Assembly (NCBI GenBank): GCA_964648295.1
Contig: CAZYNH010000005.1
Coordinates: 93,684 to 157,683 of the forward strand
Length of the DNA: 64,000 bases
DNA from: UBA4055 sp964648295
GTDB lineage: Bacteria; UBA4055
Direction of reading: 5' to 3'
The notes under the pieces were generated by a model. It ran no database searches and was not told where the DNA came from. It saw nothing but the letters and a program-made list of their open reading frames with translations. The position numbers were made by a program, and so were the translations under genes. Shown here one piece after another: positions 18,541-26,770 of this stretch (the first letter of the stretch is position 1; each line of letters begins with the position of its first letter).

Positions 18541-19434
18541 ATGATAAAAGGTCTCTACACGGCAATAGTAACACCTTTCAAAAGCAGCGGTGAAATAGAT
18601 TATGAATGTCTGAGAAAACTGCTCAAGTTTCAATCTGATTCGGGTGTTGAGGGGGTCGTTCCCGGCGGAACTACCGGTGAAAATCCCACATTCGAAGAGA
18701 ACGAATACAGAGAACTGTACTCATTCGTATGCAAACAGTCGTACAAGTCCGGAATGAAAGTGATTGCCGGGTGCGGAAGCAACTCAACGCTGAGATCCGT
18801 TGAACTGTGCAAACTTGCTTCCGATGCAGGCGCGGACGCGGCCCTTGTAATAACCCCCTACTATAATAAGCCTAATCAGGACTGCATGTACAGACATTTC
18901 TCGGAGGTTGCCGACAGATCGCCGATCCCTGTTGTTATGTATAATGTACCATCTCGAACAGGGGTCAATCTTCTTCCGGAGACGGTTGAAAAGCTATCTC
19001 TGCACGAGAATATATGCGCTCTGAAAGAAGCTTCCGGATCCGTCTCCCAGGTTCAGAGAACGATCTTTGCCGTCAACGGAAGGATCTCCGTTCTTTCCGG
19101 GGAAGACGACCTCACATATTCGATAATGGTGCTTGGTGGCACAGGTGTTATAAGCGTAACATCGAATGTTATACCCAAACAGATGGCCGGTCTTGTCAGC
19201 GCCATGCTCGCGAAGGACTATGAAAAAGGTCTTAATCTTGCCAGATATACAAATGAGATATGCCATGCAATGTTCACAGACACAAATCCGATCCCGGTTA
19301 AAAAGGCTCTGGAACTGATGGGTTTTAACACCGGATTTCTGCGCCCGCCCCTTTATCCGCTCGATGAAAAGAAAACTTTACAACTTATAAAAGTTCTTGA
19401 AAAATACGGACTGATCGAAAATGCAGGAAAATAA
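18541..19434 (+). CDS. dapA: 4-hydroxy-tetrahydrodipicolinate synthase
   Basis: Condenses pyruvate with aspartate semialdehyde, the first committed step to lysine and meso-diaminopimelate for peptidoglycan. It has GGTTGENPTF, the tyrosine/arginine site YNVPSRTG, the Schiff-base lysine in ALKEASGS and the GEDDLTY loop. I start at 18541 (MIKGLYTAIVTPF), the family-typical N-terminus, with GGGAGA upstream; an in-frame ATG at 18442 lies upstream of the predicted promoter. Length 297 is normal. Its 3' end overlaps the next gene by 14 bases. Confidence 0.96.
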   Translation: MIKGLYTAIVTPFKSSGEIDYECLRKLLKFQSDSGVEGVVPGGTTGENPTFEENEYRELYSFVCKQSYKSGMKVIAGCGSNSTLRSVELCKLASDAGADAALVITPYYNKPNQDCMYRHFSEVADRSPIPVVMYNVPSRTGVNLLPETVEKLSLHENICALKEASGSVSQVQRTIFAVNGRISVLSGEDDLTYSIMVLGGTGVISVTSNVIPKQMAGLVSAMLAKDYEKGLNLARYTNEICHAMFTDTNPIPVKKALELMGFNTGFLRPPLYPLDEKKTLQLIKVLEKYGLIENAGK

Positions 19435-20047
19435 AAATTTTACCGTAATTCCTGTCGGTTCTCTGGAAGTGAACTGCGTGATAATAAAATGTCCCTCGAC
19501 CGGCCGCGCCGTCATTATTGACCCTGGAGACGAAGCCGAAAGGATAATCCGTGAGATCGGACGGCTGAAAGCCGAACCCGAAATGATAGTTAATACCCAT
19601 TGTCACTATGACCATATAGGCGCGGCGGAAAAATTGAGGACCAAGTATAATATCCCGTTTATTGTGCATGAACTCGAAGAAGAATACTCCGCCGATCCTA
19701 ATAAAAATTATTCCGCCTTGACCGGGAAAAATATAAGCATTGAACCAGACAGAATGTTCAGGGATAACGATATCCTTAAGACAGGTTCAATGACTATAAG
19801 GGTTATTCATACGCCGGGACACACGCCCGGAAGCTGCTGCTTTCTTTATTACAGCGTCCTTCTTTCAGGGGACACCCTGTTCGCCGGTTCTATCGGCAGG
19901 ACCGACCTGTATGGAGGAGATGAGAACACCCTGATCCGATCCGTCAGAAACAAGATCATGTGCCTTGATGATAATATCAGAATAATTCCCGGCCACGGAA
20001 GAGAAACGACCGTCAGGGACGAGAAAAGGTTCAATCCCTACATTTAG
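19421..20047 (+). CDS. Metallo-beta-lactamase-fold hydrolase, glyoxalase II-like
   Basis: 208-residue cytoplasmic hydrolase with the zinc motif THCHYDHIG, HTPGHTPGSCCF, SGDTLFAGSIGRTD and GHGRET, the pattern of short hydroxyacylglutathione-hydrolase-like proteins (YcbL type). Substrate unknown. The start overlaps the dapA 3' end, indicating co-transcription. It ends 10 bases from the convergent ridA stop with no clear terminator hairpin between them. Confidence 0.88.
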   Translation: MQENKNFTVIPVGSLEVNCVIIKCPSTGRAVIIDPGDEAERIIREIGRLKAEPEMIVNTHCHYDHIGAAEKLRTKYNIPFIVHELEEEYSADPNKNYSALTGKNISIEPDRMFRDNDILKTGSMTIRVIHTPGHTPGSCCFLYYSVLLSGDTLFAGSIGRTDLYGGDENTLIRSVRNKIMCLDDNIRIIPGHGRETTVRDEKRFNPYI

Positions 20048-20057
20048 GCGATTTTAA

Positions 20058-20435
20058 TTATTTTACAGCTATACAGTCTATCTCGACAAGAGCTCCTATA
20101 GGAAGCGCTCCCGCTTCGAAGGTCACGCGCGCCGGCGGATCGGATTCGAAATATTCGGCGTAAATCTCATTGAATTCGTTAAAATTTCCCATATCTGAAA
20201 GTAGGCATGTGCATTTTACAACATCCTGAAATGTGTATCCGGCCTCGTTCAGAATACTGCCGATGTTTTCAAGCACCTGTACCGCCTGTTCTCTTATTCC
20301 CCCTTCGACCATTACATTGTCCGCCGGCCTCAGTCCGATCTGTCCGCTGACGAAAAGCATGCCTCCAGACTCGACGGCCTGGCTGTAAGGACCCACAGCC
20401 TTAGGAGCTTCCGAACTGCATATAATTCTTTTCAT
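20058..20435 (-). CDS. ridA: RidA family enamine/imine deaminase
   Basis: 125 residues. RidA hydrolyses reactive 2-aminoacrylate-type enamines made by PLP enzymes. Typical stretches are AVGPYSQAVESGGMLFVSGQIG, the active-site arginine in PARVTFEAGALPIGALVEID and a C-terminal acidic residue before CIAVK. It is the last gene of the cmk-ispH-GNAT-ridA run, 11 bases after the acetyltransferase. Confidence 0.92.
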   Translation of the reverse strand: MKRIICSSEAPKAVGPYSQAVESGGMLFVSGQIGLRPADNVMVEGGIREQAVQVLENIGSILNEAGYTFQDVVKCTCLLSDMGNFNEFNEIYAEYFESDPPARVTFEAGALPIGALVEIDCIAVK

Positions 20436-20446
20436 AGGATCTCCTC

Positions 20447-20887
20447 TTATTCATAATTTCTGATTATATATACCAGATAATCCCCGAGATATTTGAATTT
20501 GAATTTCTCGTAAAGCTTAACCGCTTTAATATTGTCACGATGTACCTCCAGTTTGATCTGAAGCCCGCTCTTTCTGCTGAACTCAAGTGAAAGTTCGAGC
20601 AGTTTTTGTGCAAGGCCGGTACCTCTGTATTCCTCTCTTATTCCGAAATGATGAAGATAATTTCGCCTTTTGTCTGTAGTGATCCAGGAGCTTCCGACTA
20701 TCCGGCCCGATAATTCTTTGACGACGATGAGCTTTCCTCCGATCAGGATAGTGTCTCTTATTATTTCATCAGTATCACCTCTGGCCGCGCCTCCCAGATG
20801 GATATCTTCCCAGAGCCTGATAAGACCGCTGAAATCCTCTTTCGAGTAGTCACTTATCGTAATATTTTCATGATCTTCTTTTTTCAT
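20447..20887 (-). CDS. GNAT family N-acetyltransferase
   Basis: 146 residues with the acetyl-CoA pyrophosphate loop EEYRGTGLAQKLLELS (motif A) and a C-terminal motif B (AVKLYEKFKFKYLGDYLVYII). Substrate cannot be inferred. It overlaps the ispH 3' end by 20 bases, so it is translated from the same transcript. Confidence 0.85.
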   Translation of the reverse strand: MKKEDHENITISDYSKEDFSGLIRLWEDIHLGGAARGDTDEIIRDTILIGGKLIVVKELSGRIVGSSWITTDKRRNYLHHFGIREEYRGTGLAQKLLELSLEFSRKSGLQIKLEVHRDNIKAVKLYEKFKFKYLGDYLVYIIRNYE

Positions 20888-21731
20888 TTAATCCTTCCTC
20901 TATCACTTTCTTAACCTCCTCGATCTGCCATATCGGCGTGGACGCGCTTCCCGAGACGCCTATTACATCACCTTCCCTGAACCATGAAAAATCGATCTCG
21001 CTCTTGTTCTCTATCAGATATGATCTTTTATTGAACCTGCTGAATTTATCGAACATCAGCTTAGTGTTCGAGCTGTTCCTGCCGCCAATGAAAACAACCG
21101 CGTCGTTATCCTGGGCGAACTGAATAAGTTCCAGTTCCCTTTTTTCAACGAACGGACATATAGTATTTGATATTTCAAGTTCTTTGACTCTATCTTTCAG
21201 CATATTGACGAAATGTTCGAATTTTTCCGACGATACGGTTGTCTGAGCTATTATGAGCGTTTTTCTTTTGATATCTATTTTACCGATATCTTCATCTTCG
21301 AGCAGGCACAAACCTTCGAAATTACAACACCCGAGAAGACCTTTAACCTCAGGATGTTTTTCCTTACCGACTATCGCTATCTGGTATCCTTTTGCGAAAT
21401 ATTCCTCTATTATCCTCTGAGAATTCGATACTTTGGGGCAGGTGGCGTCTATAACCGTATTCCCGTTCTGGACAGCAAGCGCCTTTACTTTTTTTGATAC
21501 CCCGTGCGTTCTTATGAAAAGTACCCCTGATTTTATTTTACGGACATCCTCCTCAATCCTTAATCCCGAATTTACGAGTCTTTCCATTTCAAGCCTGTTA
21601 TGAAGAAGTTCACCGTTGACGAATATCTCTCTTCCGCCCTTTTTTGAGATCTCCTTCTCGAGCATTTTGATCGCTCTTTTTACTCCTCCGCAAACACCTG
21701 ACCTTCTGTCTATGACTACTTTTACATTCAT
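20868..21731 (-). CDS. ispH: 4-hydroxy-3-methylbut-2-enyl diphosphate reductase
   Basis: The last enzyme of the MEP isoprenoid pathway, a [4Fe-4S] protein. Three cluster cysteines are seen in SGVCGGVKRAI, DATCPKV and NTICPFV. Other signatures are FVNGELLHN, IRTHGVSK, GKEKHPEVKG, and SGSASTP for diphosphate binding. 287 residues is full length. The start overlaps the cmk stop (ATGA), a recurring cmk-ispH pairing in bacteria. Confidence 0.96.
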   Translation of the reverse strand: MNVKVVIDRRSGVCGGVKRAIKMLEKEISKKGGREIFVNGELLHNRLEMERLVNSGLRIEEDVRKIKSGVLFIRTHGVSKKVKALAVQNGNTVIDATCPKVSNSQRIIEEYFAKGYQIAIVGKEKHPEVKGLLGCCNFEGLCLLEDEDIGKIDIKRKTLIIAQTTVSSEKFEHFVNMLKDRVKELEISNTICPFVEKRELELIQFAQDNDAVVFIGGRNSSNTKLMFDKFSRFNKRSYLIENKSEIDFSWFREGDVIGVSGSASTPIWQIEEVKKVIEEGLNEKRRS

Positions 21732-22393
21732 AATTTTTTCTTTATGCAGCTTATTATAAATTCAGCCTGCTGATCAACGGTCATCCTGCTTGTGTCGATC
21801 AGTATCGAATCGTCCGCCGGCTTAAGAGGGGAATTCGCCCTTGAACTGTCGCTTGCGTCCCTTCTTTCAATATCCGCCTTTACTTCCTCGAATGAAGATA
21901 TTATACCTTTTTCCTTCAGCTCCAGCAGCCTCCTTTCCGCTCTGATATTCACATCCGCCACCATGAAGAATTTCAGATCGGCGTCGGGAAATACCACCGT
22001 ACCGATATCCCTTCCGTCAAGAATAACATTTCCTTTTCTGCCCATTTCTCTCTGAAGCCTGACAAGTTTTTCCCTCACATCACTTATTACGCATACACCG
22101 GTAACCCCTTTTGATATTTCAGGAGTCCTTATCTGATCGGAAACATCATTCCCGTCCAGAAATGTCCTTGTATCTCCGGTGCTTTTGTTGATGGTCTGCT
22201 CGACATCAGTCTCCGGCAGGAGCGATATTACTCCTTCTCTGTCCTCGTAGTCCACTCCGGACAGTTTTGCCTTCAGAGCCACTGCTCTGTACATCGCGCC
22301 CGTGTCAATGTACAGAAAATTCATTTTCGACCCTACCATCTTTGCTGTAGTTGATTTTCCCGATCCCGCGGGTCCGTCTATTGCCACTATCAT
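21728..22393 (-). CDS. cmk: Cytidylate kinase
   Basis: Phosphorylates CMP/dCMP. P-loop AIDGPAGSGKSTTAKMVG at the N-terminus, YIDTGAMYRAVAL, the GRDIGTVVFPDADLKFFM stretch, and SSRANSPLKPADDSILIDTS near the C-terminus. 221 residues, full length. It starts 9 bases after the asparagine-synthase-like gene, joining the housekeeping run to the polysaccharide block on one strand. Confidence 0.96.
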   Translation of the reverse strand: MIVAIDGPAGSGKSTTAKMVGSKMNFLYIDTGAMYRAVALKAKLSGVDYEDREGVISLLPETDVEQTINKSTGDTRTFLDGNDVSDQIRTPEISKGVTGVCVISDVREKLVRLQREMGRKGNVILDGRDIGTVVFPDADLKFFMVADVNIRAERRLLELKEKGIISSFEEVKADIERRDASDSSRANSPLKPADDSILIDTSRMTVDQQAEFIISCIKKKL

Positions 22394-22402
22394 AATTTCT
22401 CT

Positions 22403-23977
22403 CTAAATTTTTCTGTTCAGTAATTTGTGTATGTACCACTGTATAATGATCGAATTCCTGTTCTCTCCCGTCATATCGGGTACGGTTCCCGAGCTTTTCA
22501 TATCCTCGATCATTATGTCGGTAACACCGATGTTATAGTAAATATCCGAATTTTTTCTCAATTTTTCCTTATAAAAATTAATTATTTTTTTCGGCAGCAT
22601 ATTTTTCAGAGCGTTTTTAGAGTTCTGGATCTTCCTTTCGTTCATTCCGGGATTAGTTTCGTTCTCAAAATTAAGTCCGTAAACGGAGAAAAAACTGTCT
22701 CTCAGCACCTCGTCATAAAGCTTTTTTCCTGATTTTAAAAAAGGCGGGACGCTGCAGAAAAAATCCATGAACCTGCTGTCCACAAGCGGCATCAGATATT
22801 CATAGCCGAAGAAATCGTATATCCTGTTGGAGTTGATGATGAATTTCCCGTGTCTTTCTTTAAGTATCCAGTTCTCGTAATCGAGATGAGATACTTTTTT
22901 GCCAAATGAGGAAGAGAGCATTTTTTCGAACTTTACTCTTTCAGCCGGTGAAACTTCCTTCATATTGAAATGTTTTGAAATTATCCTGTCGGTTATACCG
23001 CCTTTTGATGCGGGATACAGGATATTTTCCGAAAGATGGCTTCCCGCTATAGTGTCGCCTGAATGGCCCGGGATTATTACCGAGCCGGCGGGCAGATGAT
23101 CCTTAAGCTCTTTTAAAGCGAAATACTCCTGAAGGTAGAACATTGATGTGTATCCCGCGGCGAACGGGTAATAGCTTTTAAATTCATCCGAACTTAGATA
23201 ATCTCTGAGAGACTCTTCGTTGTACTCAACGAATTTCCACTCGTAACCGAGCGACCTCGCTACCCGTTCGGAAAGGTAAAGCTCGCGGTTGCCTTTTCTG
23301 CCGTATGTATATGTTATTACATCAGTTATCCCGTTCATTTTCAGCAATACCGCTATCAGCCTTGAATCGTAACCGCTGCTGAGAGGAACGACAGCTGTTC
23401 TTCCTTTCAGCCCGGTGCACATATCTTTTCCCGCTTCGTTTATTACCTGAACGAGCTTTTCTTTAAGGGTCTTTTCATCATCCCCTAATTCATCTGCTTC
23501 CAGCCTGTGATAAAACTCTCTTTTAAAAAGCGGACCTTCAGCAGAGATGTATTCTCCCGCCTGTATCTGAAACAAATCTTTTATAAGGGATTTCTCGCCG
23601 GTAACATAACCTGTATGCAAAAATATTTCGACAGACTCATTGTCAGGTTCTTTTTCCGGAGAATGGGCCACAGGATCATCTGTTATTACAAGCTCCCCGT
23701 TCACAAAATAATAAAAAAAGGGAAATGACCTCATTCTGTCGCAGCAGGCGAACACTTTACCCGCTTTGGAGCGGACGATCGAGAAAACACCGTTAAGCTC
23801 AGACAATCTTTCTTTGCGGTTATTCCCGTCGGAAAATACATATTTTAGATATGCCGTAGCGTCCGTGCCGGATAAAGACCTTCCGTCTTTGTAAAGATAA
23901 CCTTTAAAACTGAACTCTCCGTCATAAGTCCATCTGAAACCCGTGTTCCTTTCAAGTATGATCTTAGATGAATGCAT
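22403..23977 (-). CDS. Asparagine-synthase-like ATP-dependent ligase lacking the glutaminase cysteine
   Basis: 524 residues. The C-terminal part has the ATP-pyrophosphatase loop VPLSSGYDSRLIAVLL, then YTYGRKGNRELYLSERVARSLGYE and the PGHSGDTIAGSH region, as in AsnB-type synthases. The N-terminal half keeps the glutaminase-like fold pattern (LNGVFSIVRSKAGKVFACCDRMRSFPFFYYF) but has no Cys2, so glutamine hydrolysis is not expected. Such proteins occur in polysaccharide clusters and may amidate uronic acids or use ammonia; here it overlaps the flippase gene by 14 bases. The exact substrate is unknown. Confidence 0.8.
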   Translation of the reverse strand: MHSSKIILERNTGFRWTYDGEFSFKGYLYKDGRSLSGTDATAYLKYVFSDGNNRKERLSELNGVFSIVRSKAGKVFACCDRMRSFPFFYYFVNGELVITDDPVAHSPEKEPDNESVEIFLHTGYVTGEKSLIKDLFQIQAGEYISAEGPLFKREFYHRLEADELGDDEKTLKEKLVQVINEAGKDMCTGLKGRTAVVPLSSGYDSRLIAVLLKMNGITDVITYTYGRKGNRELYLSERVARSLGYEWKFVEYNEESLRDYLSSDEFKSYYPFAAGYTSMFYLQEYFALKELKDHLPAGSVIIPGHSGDTIAGSHLSENILYPASKGGITDRIISKHFNMKEVSPAERVKFEKMLSSSFGKKVSHLDYENWILKERHGKFIINSNRIYDFFGYEYLMPLVDSRFMDFFCSVPPFLKSGKKLYDEVLRDSFFSVYGLNFENETNPGMNERKIQNSKNALKNMLPKKIINFYKEKLRKNSDIYYNIGVTDIMIEDMKSSGTVPDMTGENRNSIIIQWYIHKLLNRKI

Positions 23978-25328
23978 TTACGACAGACCTGCTTAATATT
24001 ACCGGAAGCATTATGAAAATAAGCCTGAATAAAGCGAATTTTACTATATCGTCCCTGTCTTTTTCAGTACCCGATACCCTGACTACGAAGAATGAATAGA
24101 ATGTCCAGAAGAACATTCCGGAAGCACCGTAAAGAAAAACAGCCGTGAATACGCTTTTGAACATTATTCCGCCAACTATAAAGCTTGCTATCCTTATCGC
24201 CAGCAGAAATATATTAAGCATCAGACTTATTTTCTGTTTTTCAAGAGTCGCGAATATAACTGAGACAGGAGAAGCTACAAACACCATCAGCATCCAGGGG
24301 GACAGAAGTGAAGCGTACAGTCCGGAGACCATCCATTTTTCTCCAAGTAAATACATGAAAACAATATCGCCGTAACCTGATATGACCGAGAGGGGAATGA
24401 CTCCGAGCATGAACAGCTTTTTATATATGTCGGATGTTACTTTACCAATATCCTGATTCGAATTCACCATATCCGAACTTTTCTTGAGATAAGCCTGAGA
24501 TATCGAGGATCCCATCAGCATCAGCGGAACATTTATGAACCTGTGCGGGACCGCGTAAAGACCCGCGGCCGCGGTGTCAAAAATATTTGTCAGAAATATT
24601 ACAGGCACGCTGGATGAAATATTGTTAAGGAACTCGCTCGGCATAAAATATTTTGGGAAATCCCTGTACCTTGCAAGAACTCTTTTAATTGACCGCGGAT
24701 CGATTTCTTTTTTATTTAAGATCACCGCGGAGAAAAATGACCTGGCCTGAACAACCGTACCCAGGATATATCCCGCTACTGATGAAAGGATAAGTCCGAA
24801 ATGTGAAGGGTTAAGGTAGAATCCGTTCAGGAATTGAAACGCCGATACAGAGAATGATCTGATAATGTTCCCGCCCGCCGTCACATGGAATTTATTTTCC
24901 CTGTTGTTCCAGTAGTTAAGGAGCCTGAATAACGCCATGATCATTGCCATTGAGATTATCATGTACGCTGTACTCTCCGTAACGCCGAAAAATTCCCCTT
25001 TTGCGGCAGGGCGGAAGAATACTGCTATTACGGCAGTGCCGAAAATATATGAAGCCAGTGTTATAAGAACAGATCCCGACATTACATTAAGAGCGTCTTT
25101 TTTATCTTTAGGCATAACGACCGCGAATTCGTAATTCCCTGTCATAAGAATGGAGACCATTCCGCTGAGGCTTAAAAAATACGCCCAGAACCCGAAATCT
25201 TCAGGCGAATACATTCTGGTCAGAAAAGGCAGTATGATAAAGGGTATCAGCTGAGATATGAGTGATGAGCCGAAAAGCTTTCCGGAATTTTTGATAAATG
25301 TTCTGTCTTTAAGCACATTATTCTGCAT
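23964..25328 (-). CDS. Polysaccharide flippase, Wzx/RfbX family
   Basis: 454-residue polytopic inner-membrane protein of the MATE/MVF superfamily, with about 12-14 membrane helices. It starts with LFGSSLISQLIPFIILPFLTRMYSPEDFG, a hallmark of O-antigen/teichuronic flippases. It should flip undecaprenyl-linked repeat units to the periplasm. It lies between the asparagine-synthase-like gene and rfbD, overlapping both by 11-14 bases, so the block is one operon. Confidence 0.88.
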   Translation of the reverse strand: MQNNVLKDRTFIKNSGKLFGSSLISQLIPFIILPFLTRMYSPEDFGFWAYFLSLSGMVSILMTGNYEFAVVMPKDKKDALNVMSGSVLITLASYIFGTAVIAVFFRPAAKGEFFGVTESTAYMIISMAMIMALFRLLNYWNNRENKFHVTAGGNIIRSFSVSAFQFLNGFYLNPSHFGLILSSVAGYILGTVVQARSFFSAVILNKKEIDPRSIKRVLARYRDFPKYFMPSEFLNNISSSVPVIFLTNIFDTAAAGLYAVPHRFINVPLMLMGSSISQAYLKKSSDMVNSNQDIGKVTSDIYKKLFMLGVIPLSVISGYGDIVFMYLLGEKWMVSGLYASLLSPWMLMVFVASPVSVIFATLEKQKISLMLNIFLLAIRIASFIVGGIMFKSVFTAVFLYGASGMFFWTFYSFFVVRVSGTEKDRDDIVKFALFRLIFIMLPVILSRSVVNAFI

Positions 25329-26202
25329 TCAGTATACCTACAGCTTCAGCCAGAGCGGCCTCCCATGATCTTATCTTAAGACCGAATACTTCTTTTATCT
25401 TTGAATTATCAAGAGAGCTGTTCTTAGGACGCTTAGCCTTCATTTTCAGACCATCTGATGTTATCGGTAGTACTCCGGTACCTGTTCCTGAAAATCCGGA
25501 TATTTTTTTAGCATATTCATACCTGCTCACGGAACCTGTGTTGCAGAAATGGAAAATATCTGTTTTAAAATTCTCTGTCACATACGGTCTCTTAAGAATC
25601 GTAATGATTGCATCCGCAAGGTCAACCGCGTTCGTGGGCGATCCGATCTCGTCTGAAACGACATTGAACGGAACACCTTCCCGGAGTTTACTGTACACTT
25701 TCTTCATAAAGGTGTTATGGGTCGTCGAATACAGCCATGATGTCCTTATTATCATGCAGTTTTCGGGGAATTTCAACAGCTCATTCTCACCTTCAAGCTT
25801 GCTTTTTCCGTAAACTGAAAGCGGTGCGGGTTTATCGTTTTCGTTATACTCCGAGCCTTTCAGACCGTCAAAAACAAAATCCGTTGAAATGTGTATCAAC
25901 TTCATTCCCGCCCTTTGAACAGCTTCGGCAAGGTTCCTTACACCGTCACGATTAATCCTATATGCTCTGTCCTGTTCCGTCTCGGCTTTCTCCACATCTG
26001 TATAGGCCGCGCAGTTTATGAGAACCGTTCCTTCTGCGCCGGTACGCTCAAATAAATCTTCTACTGCGCGATTGTCAGTAATATCGAGGTCTTTACGGCC
26101 GCAAAATAGCCATTCAAATCCTTCGCAATTCCCGGAAATATTTTTCAGGGCGTTACCCAGCTGGCCGTCAGCTCCTGTTATTATGATTTTTTTAATTCCC
26201 AT
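25318..26202 (-). CDS. rfbD: dTDP-4-dehydrorhamnose reductase
   Basis: Short-chain-dehydrogenase-like enzyme that reduces dTDP-4-keto-L-rhamnose to dTDP-L-rhamnose with NAD(P)H. The N-terminal ITGADGQLGNAL nucleotide loop, NCAAYTDVEKAE, ISTDFVFDG and catalytic YGKSKLEGE are clear. I start at the ATG at 26202; a TTG at 26211 is in frame and overlaps the rfbC stop. rfbA and rfbB, needed earlier in the pathway, are not in the window. Confidence 0.94.
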   Translation of the reverse strand: MGIKKIIITGADGQLGNALKNISGNCEGFEWLFCGRKDLDITDNRAVEDLFERTGAEGTVLINCAAYTDVEKAETEQDRAYRINRDGVRNLAEAVQRAGMKLIHISTDFVFDGLKGSEYNENDKPAPLSVYGKSKLEGENELLKFPENCMIIRTSWLYSTTHNTFMKKVYSKLREGVPFNVVSDEIGSPTNAVDLADAIITILKRPYVTENFKTDIFHFCNTGSVSRYEYAKKISGFSGTGTGVLPITSDGLKMKAKRPKNSSLDNSKIKEVFGLKIRSWEAALAEAVGILNAE

Positions 26203-26207
26203 TTCTC

Positions 26208-26762
26208 TCAAAAATTCATTTCGGCGTCTTTAAATAAAGGAAAACGAAGGTCCCTTTCGGATATAACAGCTTTGGAAATCGGGATCTTCCAGTTGATATT
26301 CAGGCCGGGATCGTTCCAGATTATCCCTCTTTCATGACCCGGAGAATACTGTCTGCCGCATTTATAGAGAATAACCGTGTCGTCCGAAAGGGACGCGAAA
26401 CCGTGGGCGAAACCTTCCGCGATAAGGATCATTTTTCCTTCTCCGGCCCCGATGTCTATTGAAAAATGTCTTCCGAATGTTTGTGAATTTTTTCTAAGGT
26501 CGACCGCCACATCAACTATCTTCCCCGAAAGCACGGTCAGAAGCTTTGCCTGAGACTCGGGTTCAAGCTGATAATGAAGCCCTCTTATCACCCCGTATGC
26601 CGATTTTGAAATATTGTCCTGTACGAATTTTGAGAAAATACCCGCTTTTTTAAAAGCCGAATCATTGAACGACTCGAAAAAATATCCTCTGCTGTCATTA
26701 AATATCTTCGACTCAATTACATACAGACCTTCCAATCCCGTTTCTTTAATTCTGAAATTCAT
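26208..26762 (-). CDS. rfbC: dTDP-4-dehydrorhamnose 3,5-epimerase
   Basis: Cupin-fold epimerase of 184 residues. Signatures are RGYFFESFNDSAF, FVQDNISKSAYGVIRGLHYQ (catalytic His), IAEGFAHGFASLSD and YSPGHERGIIWNDP. It acts directly before RfbD in dTDP-rhamnose synthesis, and the two genes are adjacent, as usual. Confidence 0.95.
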   Translation of the reverse strand: MNFRIKETGLEGLYVIESKIFNDSRGYFFESFNDSAFKKAGIFSKFVQDNISKSAYGVIRGLHYQLEPESQAKLLTVLSGKIVDVAVDLRKNSQTFGRHFSIDIGAGEGKMILIAEGFAHGFASLSDDTVILYKCGRQYSPGHERGIIWNDPGLNINWKIPISKAVISERDLRFPLFKDAEMNF

Positions 26763-26770
26763 AAATGCCC

